64,000 bases of DNA. It comes from OLB7 sp966250335. GTDB lineage: Bacteria; Bacteroidota; Ignavibacteria; OLB7. The notes under the pieces are model-generated. The model had not been told where the DNA came from. It searched no databases and was given only the letters and a program-made list of their open reading frames with translations. The stretch is from the NCBI GenBank assembly GCA_966250335.1, contig CBINGZ010000032.1, positions 1-64,000 on the forward strand. Direction: 5' to 3'. The position numbers were made by a program, and so were the translations under genes. How positions within the stretch are numbered: the stretch's first letter is position 1; every line of letters starts with the position of its first letter. Of the stretch, positions 9,695 through 16,676 are shown one piece after another.

Positions 9695-9854
9695 TTCAAT
9701 CTCTCATAAATGACCCTAAGTGAACCTTTTCGAGTATAAAGTTCGACAATAGATCAATCATTCCATGCCACGGCTCGTTCCACATCTTGTTCCCCAAAAT
9801 TGGGCACGGATTGGGGTAAAGAATCGCTGCATAGCGGTGCGATATTCGTGGCGT
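9695..9854. promoter_or_regulatory. Divergent control region between the packaging and head/tail operons
   Basis: 160 bases separate terS (leftward) from the protease gene (rightward), so both late operons must start here or nearby. CCCCAA and TTGGGG form an inverted repeat around 9802-9827, overlapping a CCCAA-AA-TTGGG element. A TATAAA lies near 9736. No firm -10/-33 pair can be assigned by eye. This is a candidate site for a phage late activator or repressor. Confidence 0.4.
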
Positions 9855-10862
9855 ATGATGCTTCCGGAGTTGGAAATCTTCTACGTCGGGCGACACACGG
9901 ACAGCTCCGGGAATACACGGGACTGGACGCACGATGATGTTCAAAGAATAGCCGACCACTACAACGCACAGTCGGACCATGAAGCGCCTGCCGTCATCGG
10001 GCACCCGAAAGAGGATAAGCCTGCGTATGGCTACGCCGAACGACTTCGATTCGATGAGCAGTCGGGAAAGCTTTATGCGACCTGGAAGCTGATGAAAGAA
10101 GGATTCGTGCGGGTTGTGAAGGAAGGGCACTTCCTGAAACGATCCATCGCCCTCTATCCGAACGGACTTCTGAAACACGTTGGATTTTTGGGTGCCGTGC
10201 CACCGGCGCTGAAGGGTATGGCCGATCCCGGTCCATCATACCGAGATGACGATGATGGAGCTTTGTACATCGAATTCAGCGGCGAATCAATTTCGACCAC
10301 AAATCAAGGCTCAATGGACGAACAGCAGGCACAGCAGCTCACGGAGCTTATCAAGGGCGTGCAGGGATCGATCGAGACGATCGGCGCACGGCTTACGGTA
10401 ATCGAGGCAAAGGTAGGTATCACCACCACGGAAGAAGGAGCCCCGACCACGGATGAAGAGAAGAGCGGAGGGTCGGATTCCGGATTCAGTGAAAAGAAGA
10501 ACGAAGGGACAATAACAGAGAACGAAACGGCCCTTCGTTCGGAGAATGCAGTGCTCAAGAGGAAACTCCGCCTTCAGGAATACCATGAGTTCCTGGGAGG
10601 TGAAGGGCTGCGAACCCGTGTTACTCCGGCCATGAAGGAGACGGTTGTCGGCATCATGGATATTCTGGCCGATACGGGAGCCTATCAGTTCTCGGAAGCA
10701 GTAGAGAAAGTTCCGTTCGACGCATTCAAAGAATTCCTGGGGTCGTTGCCCGAGCAATACGCCGAGGGCGAACTCGCAGTTCCGGATAACGCCACGACAC
10801 CGGACGCCACCACAACGAAGGAAATCGACGACCTCGCCAAGTATACATCCCGGAGATCATAA
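9855..10862 (+). CDS. Mu gpI-like prohead protease with C-terminal scaffold region
   Basis: 335 residues from the ATGATG at 9855, chosen because homologous sequence starts at LPELEIFYVG. HEAPAVIGHPKEDKPAYGY is the signature of Mu-type protease/scaffold proteins, followed by ATWKLMKEGF and KRSIALYPNGLLKHVGFLGA. After residue 150 it becomes acidic and Gln/Glu-rich with a helix (ENAVLKRKLRLQEYHEF), typical of scaffolding. The enzyme matures the prohead and is itself degraded. An in-frame ATG at 10314 begins MDEQQAQQLTEL and is preceded by AAGG, so a shorter scaffold could be made internally, as in Mu genes I/Z. It is the first gene of the plus-strand operon. Confidence 0.85.
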   Translation: MMLPELEIFYVGRHTDSSGNTRDWTHDDVQRIADHYNAQSDHEAPAVIGHPKEDKPAYGYAERLRFDEQSGKLYATWKLMKEGFVRVVKEGHFLKRSIALYPNGLLKHVGFLGAVPPALKGMADPGPSYRDDDDGALYIEFSGESISTTNQGSMDEQQAQQLTELIKGVQGSIETIGARLTVIEAKVGITTTEEGAPTTDEEKSGGSDSGFSEKKNEGTITENETALRSENAVLKRKLRLQEYHEFLGGEGLRTRVTPAMKETVVGIMDILADTGAYQFSEAVEKVPFDAFKEFLGSLPEQYAEGELAVPDNATTPDATTTKEIDDLAKYTSRRS

Positions 10863-10868
10863 CACCAC

Positions 10869-11234
10869 ATGCCAAGGAATTACGGAGTCACCACACTCGA
10901 GACATCATCGGTCGATAACCTACTCTACGGGCCGTTTGAAGCGGTCGATGTCCCCGGCACGATTGCAAGCGGTGCCGGGGTCCTCACCAGGGGTACGGTA
11001 CTCGGCAAAGTCACCGCATCGGGGAAATACATCGCGTACACGAGCGGTGCGGCCGACGGTTCACAGAATCCTGTTGCCGTCCTCGCCGTCAATGTCGATG
11101 CTACATCCGAGGACGTTCCCACATGCTTCTATATCAAGGGGGTCTTCAACAAGAAGGGACTGGTAGGAGCCGACGCCAACGCAATCGATAAGCTCGCCGC
11201 TCGCGGTGTCATCGTCAAGGAGGGGCGAGATTAA
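10869..11234 (+). CDS. Head decoration protein, lambda gpD-like
   Basis: 121 residues, six bases after the protease stop. The pattern GTIASGAGVLTRGTVLGKVT, GSQNPVAVLAVNVDAT and a final GVIVKEGR matches the head-decoration family (lambda gpD type), whose trimers cap the threefold axes of the expanded capsid and hold it against DNA pressure. Its position between protease and major capsid genes is the usual one. It appears complete, with no signal peptide or membrane segment. Confidence 0.85.
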   Translation: MPRNYGVTTLETSSVDNLLYGPFEAVDVPGTIASGAGVLTRGTVLGKVTASGKYIAYTSGAADGSQNPVAVLAVNVDATSEDVPTCFYIKGVFNKKGLVGADANAIDKLAARGVIVKEGRD

Positions 11235-11237
11235 TCT

Positions 11238-12266
11238 ATGGCTGTCAATCTTCTGGAATGGCGGTCGCTCACCGCCCTTGTCAATAAGCAACAGTCCCCG
11301 GAAGCGTTTGTCGCCGACCGGATCTTCGGCACAACCGAGGATCATCTGGCGGAGAAGATCGATCTGGAGATCATCGCCGGTGATGAACGGCTTGCCGAGT
11401 TCATCAATCGTGGAGAAGCAGCGCGACAGGTCAATCACCGATCTACGACGGTGAAGACGATTACGCTACCGGAAATCGCTCTGTCGAAGTTCTATACTCC
11501 CCGTGACCTCTTCCTGCACAAGGATTCAATCGGTGGAGGGGTGTACATCCAGAGCGCCGGACAGCTTACCGAGGCCCGCAATCGCAAGCTGGCACGTGGT
11601 TCCCAGGACTTGAGGGATAGAATCACGCGACGGCGCGAATGGATGGCGTGTCAGGCGCTCCAAGGGAAAATCTCTGTTGTTCAGGATAACATTTCCTTTG
11701 AACTCGATTTCGGGTATGTCAACGGCGTGCATCAGGTCACCTTGGCAGGAGGAGCCAAGTGGGATCAGAGCACCGCGAAGATGATCGCCGATTGCCGCAA
11801 GTACAAGAGTCAGACGATGAAGCTTTCCGGCTTCCCGGCCGATACAGTTATCCTGGGCACGGCGGCAGCAGAGAAGTTCATTGAGAATCCGGCCGTCATC
11901 GAAGCGTTGAAAGCGAATAACTACCGAGTCGGAACGATCGATCTTACCCAGAAGCCGAGCAAGGCCGCAACGTTCCTGGGCCGTATTCTCGATATGGATT
12001 TCTGGGAGTATTCACAACAGTACAACGATACCGACGGGAGCCCGAAGGATTACATCGGGTCGAAGGCTGCAATCTTCGTCGCGTCTCAGGCACCGTTCAA
12101 GACTCATTACGGGCCGATCACCCGCAATGAAGGGGTTACCACCGATCCGTGGTTCGCACGCACGTTCAACAAGACGAATCCGGACGGAACCGAGATGGAA
12201 GTCGCCACCTCGTTCGTGACGGCGGTGCATGATCCGGACGCCATCGTCTGTGTCACCACGTTCTAA
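11238..12266 (+). CDS. Major capsid protein, lambda gpE type
   Basis: 342 residues. Recognisable elements of the gpE family are the N-terminal AVNLLEWRSLTALVNK, TITLPEIALSKFYTPRDL, the helix RRREWMACQALQGKISV and the C-terminal FNKTNPDGTEMEVATSFVTAV. It forms the icosahedral shell by the HK97 fold. The combination of a lambda-type capsid and decoration pair with a Mu-type portal, protease and gp36/gp37 is mosaic but known among phages. The gene follows the decoration gene after three bases, implying co-translation. Confidence 0.9.
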   Translation: MAVNLLEWRSLTALVNKQQSPEAFVADRIFGTTEDHLAEKIDLEIIAGDERLAEFINRGEAARQVNHRSTTVKTITLPEIALSKFYTPRDLFLHKDSIGGGVYIQSAGQLTEARNRKLARGSQDLRDRITRRREWMACQALQGKISVVQDNISFELDFGYVNGVHQVTLAGGAKWDQSTAKMIADCRKYKSQTMKLSGFPADTVILGTAAAEKFIENPAVIEALKANNYRVGTIDLTQKPSKAATFLGRILDMDFWEYSQQYNDTDGSPKDYIGSKAAIFVASQAPFKTHYGPITRNEGVTTDPWFARTFNKTNPDGTEMEVATSFVTAVHDPDAIVCVTTF

Positions 12267-12289
12267 TATCGCAGCGTTTCACTACCACA

Positions 12290-12727
12290 ATGGCATACTG
12301 CACGCCCTCGGATATCTATCCTGTTCGCATCTCCGAGCAATCCGTCACGGAATTAACAGACGACCATTCTGCCGGTCAGATCGACCCGCAGATCCTTACG
12401 ACTGCCATAGAGGACGCGACGCACGAGATCGACGGATATATCCGGGGGCGGTATGCCTTGCCCCTTGCTCGGGTCCCTGACCTCATTCTCAAGCTCTGTT
12501 GTGACATTACGATCTACAACCTGTTTTCGCGGCGCATCGACGCGGACATACCCGAGGGACGACAAGCCCGATACGATCAGGCGACAGCAACCCTCAAACG
12601 CATACAGGAGGGAACGCAGAAGCTGTTCGATGAGCCCGGAGCGGGACCACAGACACGTATCGCGGTGTCCAACAAATCCGGGTGCGATCGGCTCTTCGGA
12701 CCCTCCACACTGTCGAGGATACCTTGA
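12290..12727 (+). CDS. Mu gp36-like head-tail connector protein (DUF1320)
   Basis: 145 residues. AYCTPSDIYPVRISEQSVTELTDD, AIEDATHEIDGYIRGRYALPLA, then PDLILKLCCDITIYNLFSRR is the clear DUF1320 signature (Mu gp36). The protein is thought to act as a head-completion adaptor below the portal. It begins after the capsid gene with a 23-base gap, and its stop overlaps the probable start of the next gene. Complete and unremarkable. Confidence 0.85.
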   Translation: MAYCTPSDIYPVRISEQSVTELTDDHSAGQIDPQILTTAIEDATHEIDGYIRGRYALPLARVPDLILKLCCDITIYNLFSRRIDADIPEGRQARYDQATATLKRIQEGTQKLFDEPGAGPQTRIAVSNKSGCDRLFGPSTLSRIP

Positions 12728-13128
12728 CCTCTCTTGAAGTAGAGCGAACGATCGTCGATAAGCTCCGTTCGGATATCGGCGGTGTTAAGATCGAGCCGTC
12801 TCCGTCCCGACCGGAAGAGTACGTACAGAAAGCGGCGGGCGGCTGCCTCCTGGTTCGGTACATCGGTTCAACATATACGACGACGGGAGGGGCAATCCAG
12901 CAAAGGTTCCCCCGCATCTCCATTGTTGCCGGAGCGAAGAGCTTGCGCGCGATGGATGGACATCATGGGGCGCTCGACATCATGGAGGAAGCTCTTTTCT
13001 CTTTGACGGGGTTCAAGATTGACGGAACGCACAGACTCTTCCCGAAATCCGATCTCTTTGTCAGGGAAGAAAAGGGGGTGTGGTGGTACGGCATTGAACT
13101 TGAAACGTCTTCTCTTCATGCACGATAA
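12724..13128 (+). CDS. Mu gp37-like protein (DUF1834 family)
   Basis: About 134 residues if translation begins at the TTG at 12724, which overlaps the TGA stop of the preceding gene (TTGA); an upstream in-frame GTG at 12682 is possible. Features of the DUF1834 family are LEVERTIVDKLRSDI, the strand GGCLLVRYIGSTY, RFPRISIVAGAKSLR and the alternating helix/strand end FVREEKGVWWYGIELET. The family is predicted to be a tail-terminator or neck protein. Order after gp36 is conserved in Mu-like genomes. Confidence 0.75.
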   Translation: MTSLEVERTIVDKLRSDIGGVKIEPSPSRPEEYVQKAAGGCLLVRYIGSTYTTTGGAIQQRFPRISIVAGAKSLRAMDGHHGALDIMEEALFSLTGFKIDGTHRLFPKSDLFVREEKGVWWYGIELETSSLHAR

Positions 13129-13203
13129 CCGAGATGAACGCTGTCAAGACGGTTGTCCAGACAAAGAGAAAAACACCTATTCATTATCAAAATCACATTC
13201 GAA

Positions 13204-13512
13204 ATGAGCACACTTCGAGCCCTGTTTTCGCGATTGAATTTCAATCATAAAGTGTTCGCGCCGTTTATGTTCGGCATCGGTATCACCTTGATCGTGTTCG
13301 CGATCATGAGCGGTTCCACGCTGCTGCTGGACTTCGCGAATCAACTCTACGACGCTGGATTGCTTCTGGTCATCGGAACCGCATTCACACATTTCTGGAT
13401 TTCACGGAGGATGAATGTCGAAAGTAAAATCTTTGAAAGCTCTATCGCTACTGCTGTGTACGTCGGCTCTATTTGGCTTGCCCTCGGCTTCGTACTCGCT
13501 CCCCATCTCTGA
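13204..13512 (+). CDS. Putative holin (three-TM membrane protein)
   Basis: 102 residues from an ATG at 13204 (MSTLRALFSRLN). Three hydrophobic segments are visible: FAPFMFGIGITLIVFAIM, a central AGLLLVIGTAFTHFWI and a C-terminal AVYVGSIWLALGFVLA. Small size, three transmembrane helices and direct overlap with the endolysin gene suggest a class I holin that opens the inner membrane at lysis. No family-specific motif was recognised. Alternative: a membrane protein of other function. Confidence 0.6.
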   Translation: MSTLRALFSRLNFNHKVFAPFMFGIGITLIVFAIMSGSTLLLDFANQLYDAGLLLVIGTAFTHFWISRRMNVESKIFESSIATAVYVGSIWLALGFVLAPHL

Positions 13513-14074
13513 GTCAGAGGCTTTGGCTGAGGGGAGTTCCCCCGGTGCGATGCTTGCGTCCGTCGCGGCGGATACGGCGGAGTCGATACAGAAGATGGGA
13601 GTCTATGAAACCAAGGGGTACAACAGAGGGGAACAGATCGACCGGATGAACAAACGAGCTGGGGCGGCGCTCGGATCGTCGTGGTGCATGTCCACAGTGT
13701 ATTACTGCTACGATGTTGCCGCCGCCCGGCTCGGGGTCCAGAATCCGTTGCTGCGGACCGCATCGGTTTCGCAGCAGCTTCGATACGCGGCGCTGAAAGG
13801 CTCTACGATGGACGTTATCCCGATCCGTGGTGTGAAAGGTGCCGCAGAGGGGTATACGCTCCGGCGGGGTGACATCATGATCTGGAAGAGGACAGGGGGG
13901 ACAGCCCGCGACATCGGGCGTTTGTGGCCGGGACATACCGGCATCGGACTTTCCCAGGAGGGCCGATATGTTCGGACCATCGAGGGCAATACGGGACTGA
14001 GCTTTGCCGATGGAGACGGGATGTGTGGGAAGAGGCGGCGAACTGCTGAGGTTCTGGCGGTCATTCGAGTATAA
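13415..14074 (+). CDS. Exported CHAP-like endolysin
   Basis: 219 residues; GGAGG sits four bases before the ATG at 13415, and the gene overlaps the holin by 98 bases. A signal sequence (KALSLLLCTSALFGLPSASYS) indicates Sec export. The catalytic part fits a CHAP/NlpC-like cysteine peptidase: Cys91 in GSSWCMSTVYYCYD, the RRGDIMIWKR strand, His174 in GHTGIGLS and Glu190/Asn192 in IEGNTG. It would cleave peptidoglycan cross-links or the amide bond. A lysin with its own signal needs the holin only for timing; that regulatory idea is inferred. Confidence 0.8.
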   Translation: MSKVKSLKALSLLLCTSALFGLPSASYSLPISESEALAEGSSPGAMLASVAADTAESIQKMGVYETKGYNRGEQIDRMNKRAGAALGSSWCMSTVYYCYDVAAARLGVQNPLLRTASVSQQLRYAALKGSTMDVIPIRGVKGAAEGYTLRRGDIMIWKRTGGTARDIGRLWPGHTGIGLSQEGRYVRTIEGNTGLSFADGDGMCGKRRRTAEVLAVIRV

Positions 14075-14101
14075 TCAATCTGTAGACTCTCAATCATCAC
14101 G

Positions 14102-14662
14102 ATGAATTCTTCTTCTCGACTACGATGGTTCGCTGGTGGGGTTGTCCTGGGGTGTCTTTTGTCGCTCCTTTTCCTCCCATGTTCTCCGGCGGTCGTGGCT
14201 CCGTTTGTCACATCTGTCCGCGACTCAATGGTATATGCGAAACCGCGCCGCATGACGATCGTGGACTCTGTGAGACCGAGCCGAACGTTTCGAAGGGAAC
14301 GCCCCTCCGTGATCGACTACGATACAACAATCATCAGGATCATCGATTCGATCTTTGTCGCTGTACCGTATGAGGCGATCGACAGCAACCGAGTCTTCGA
14401 TAGCGGCGACACGCTCCGGCGGCTCACCTATCGATTCCCGGAGAACGTATTCAGCTATGACTTCAGGCCACGGCCGGACTCGGTAAAGCTTCTACGTGAA
14501 ACAGTGAAGACGACAGTACCGAGTGAGCCGCGCGCTTCCTGGTCTATCGGTCTCTGTGCGGGGTACGGTTTCCATCTCTCCAAGGATGACGTCGACGTTG
14601 TGAGGGTTCGCACCGGGCCGTTTCTGGGGATCGGGATCACAAGGGATATCGTCCGGTTCTAA
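14102..14662 (+). CDS. Membrane-anchored periplasmic protein, possible spanin
   Basis: 186 residues: a single N-terminal membrane segment (AGGVVLGCLLSLLFL), then about 165 residues predicted outside the membrane. The C-terminus has a Gly/aromatic pattern (WSIGLCAGYGFHL and GPFLGIGITRDIVRF) as in proteins found beside lysins in Bacteroidota phages. Its position immediately after the endolysin suggests an inner-membrane spanin-like component. There is no overlapping lipoprotein gene, so the spanin call is weak. Confidence 0.45.
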   Translation: MNSSSRLRWFAGGVVLGCLLSLLFLPCSPAVVAPFVTSVRDSMVYAKPRRMTIVDSVRPSRTFRRERPSVIDYDTTIIRIIDSIFVAVPYEAIDSNRVFDSGDTLRRLTYRFPENVFSYDFRPRPDSVKLLRETVKTTVPSEPRASWSIGLCAGYGFHLSKDDVDVVRVRTGPFLGIGITRDIVRF

Positions 14663-14675
14663 CCACCAGGTTCCC

Positions 14676-15350
14676 ATGTCGTTCGTTATCTGTCTTCTTC
14701 CGTGGCTCGCCGCCGCGTTCACTATCCTCCGTCACTGTGCAGCCATGATGTTCTTGAAGTATGATCCGGAGACGAATACGGATCGTGTGGGGCCGATCTC
14801 GGATAGCGATTTGAAACCGGGCGTCGCCAACATCATGCTCTGGCTCCGGAAGGTCTACCGGGCCGTTTGCTGTCACGGCGAGAGATTGAGCGATCTGGAC
14901 GGATCGGTCCTGCGACTGACGACCACCGATACAACAACGAATCTCAGTGGAGCCTCGGCAACGGCGATCCCGTGGGACGTGGTGGTCATCGGTAATCAGG
15001 AATTCTACCGGCATAAGCCGAGCGGCACGACGACGGAGAAGGCCCGTATCTACTTCCGTTGTAGCGGCCTCTATGAAATCGCCACGACGATCAATCATAC
15101 CCGATCGGCAGCAACCAATGTCCGTATTCATGTCAAGGCTCGGCTAAACGGAGCCGATGTCCAGGGAGAAGCATACGGCGGGTTGATGTACGCCGGGGAT
15201 GCGGGGGATCGATCATCGGCGCATTTGGTCACGACTGTTCGGGCACGCAATGGAGATTATCTCGAGATCACATCGGAAGCGCGGTTGGCGCAGAGTTCGA
15301 CCGTCAATCTTACACGCTCATCCATACTCACGATTCGAAAGGTAGGATAA
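14676..15350 (+). CDS. Phage protein with jelly-roll-like C-terminus
   Basis: 224 residues from the ATG at 14676 (AGG five bases upstream), or 201 if the ATGATG at 14745 is used; the longer form would carry a hydrophobic N-terminus. The C-terminal half is beta-rich with alternating strands (ARIYFRCSGLYEIATTINHT, VRIHVKARLNGADV, AHLVTTVRARNGDYLEITSE) like TNF/C1q-type trimers on fibres or head decorations. It lies in the late operon between lysis and tail genes. A virion surface protein is inferred; no exact family is recognised. Confidence 0.55.
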   Translation: MSFVICLLPWLAAAFTILRHCAAMMFLKYDPETNTDRVGPISDSDLKPGVANIMLWLRKVYRAVCCHGERLSDLDGSVLRLTTTDTTTNLSGASATAIPWDVVVIGNQEFYRHKPSGTTTEKARIYFRCSGLYEIATTINHTRSAATNVRIHVKARLNGADVQGEAYGGLMYAGDAGDRSSAHLVTTVRARNGDYLEITSEARLAQSSTVNLTRSSILTIRKVG

Positions 15351-15351
15351 T

Positions 15352-15882
15352 ATGTGCTGCGATAGATCAACCAAACTCGACTATGCCGGTGATGATATCG
15401 CGATCGTAGAAGCCGAAGTCGCTCCCGGCAGTGCGGTAGCCTATTCCACGGATGACATCATAGGCGGTGTGATGGTCTTCCCGAACATTGCGGCATGTCC
15501 GGGCGGAACCGGAAAATTCCTCTGGTCCTGGGTGTATGAAAAGGCCGGTTCAGGAGCCCCGAAGAAACCGGACGTTCGCCTCTATCTGTTCAACAGGACA
15601 TTTACTCCTCCGGCCGACAATACGGCCTGGTCGTTTGCCGCCGCCACGCCAGCACTTGATCTGGACGATTTCGTTGCTGCATCGTTCAGGATACCGAACT
15701 CGTGGGAAGACCTCGACGCTTCATATGCCAAATCGGATCAGGGGGACCTCGGCTTCCATCCGTATAAGGCCGCCGACGGTGATACTACCCTTTACGGCAT
15801 CCTCGTTCTGACGTCTGCAACGACCGTTCAGTTCACGGCCGGTAGCGCGCTTCGCGTGCGACTCAGCCTGGTTCGAGATTGA
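15352..15882 (+). CDS. Phage structural protein, unrecognised
   Basis: 176 residues, starting one base after the previous stop. Beta-rich sequence with VRLYLFNRTFTPPADNTAWSF and ATTVQFTAGSALRVRLSLVRD. The latter halves of such proteins often occur in small virion proteins of environmental phages, but the function is not established. The pairing with the preceding jelly-roll-like gene and similar size suggests two subunits of one appendage. No signal peptide or membrane segment. Confidence 0.5.
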   Translation: MCCDRSTKLDYAGDDIAIVEAEVAPGSAVAYSTDDIIGGVMVFPNIAACPGGTGKFLWSWVYEKAGSGAPKKPDVRLYLFNRTFTPPADNTAWSFAAATPALDLDDFVAASFRIPNSWEDLDASYAKSDQGDLGFHPYKAADGDTTLYGILVLTSATTVQFTAGSALRVRLSLVRD

Positions 15883-15934
15883 GAGTTCTTCGACATAACG
15901 TTTCATCGTCCATCACCACAACTTACGATAGTCT

Positions 15935-16606
15935 ATGGCACGAGTCGTTCCACACGGAACAACCGGCGGGTTAAGTATTGCCGCCATTCTTCCGCTCATC
16001 CTCACCGCCGGGAAGATATCCGGCGCGGGGACGGCGAAGAAGTTCAACTGGATCAAGGACGCGAAACCGATCGGCGCGGCGTCTGCCGAAGCCTCATCTT
16101 CCGAGAACATCGAGGTCGTCGCGGCGCAAGGCTACACCTTCGTGACGCCCAAGGTCACGAAGACGATCAACATCGCCGACGGCTCCGAGAAACAGGGGGG
16201 GACAAGCGGCGAAGCCGACAAACTGGTCTTCACTCTGCTTGAGGTCACGCCGGAGAATTACGACTGGCTGCTCGACATGCGGGGCAAACCGGCCGTCTGT
16301 ATGATCCCGCACGGTATCACCACGAGCGGTACGGAAGCGTACTACTATCTTCTCGGAACCATCACATCGCCGATCGAATTCACCGGCCAGGGGAACACAA
16401 TCTCGGAACTCCAGATCGAGTTCACCGGGAAAGCCTATCTCACCGATGGAGAGACAGCGGGACAGGCCGCGCCGATCTTCGTACCGGGCGAGATCACACA
16501 GGCGGGGGATGACGATTCGACCGACGCGATTACACCGGCTCCCCTTGTGACCGGCGACCTTGCCGAACTGTTGAAAGGCGTCATCGTTCAGAAGATCGCG
16601 GCGTAA
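15935..16606 (+). CDS. Probable major tail tube protein
   Basis: 223 residues. TFVTPKVTKTINIADGSEK, DKLVFTLLEVTPENYDWLLDM, YYYLLGTITSPIEFTGQGNTISELQIEFTGKAY give the repeated strands and long beta-hairpin of siphophage tail tube proteins. It lies before the hub-like, chaperone and tape-measure genes, as expected. No tail sheath gene follows, so the tail should be non-contractile. Family call is by pattern and position. Confidence 0.6.
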   Translation: MARVVPHGTTGGLSIAAILPLILTAGKISGAGTAKKFNWIKDAKPIGAASAEASSSENIEVVAAQGYTFVTPKVTKTINIADGSEKQGGTSGEADKLVFTLLEVTPENYDWLLDMRGKPAVCMIPHGITTSGTEAYYYLLGTITSPIEFTGQGNTISELQIEFTGKAYLTDGETAGQAAPIFVPGEITQAGDDDSTDAITPAPLVTGDLAELLKGVIVQKIAA

Positions 16607-16676
16607 CCGTCGTCGCATAGGAATATCATAGGGGGTGTCCGTGTGTTGACATCTCGGCCTTCGTCACCGCCACTTC

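Noticed and set aside
9696..10178. A 160-residue open frame on the minus strand opposite the protease gene
   Set aside because: It overlaps the well-supported protease/scaffold gene, has no domain and is an antisense shadow.
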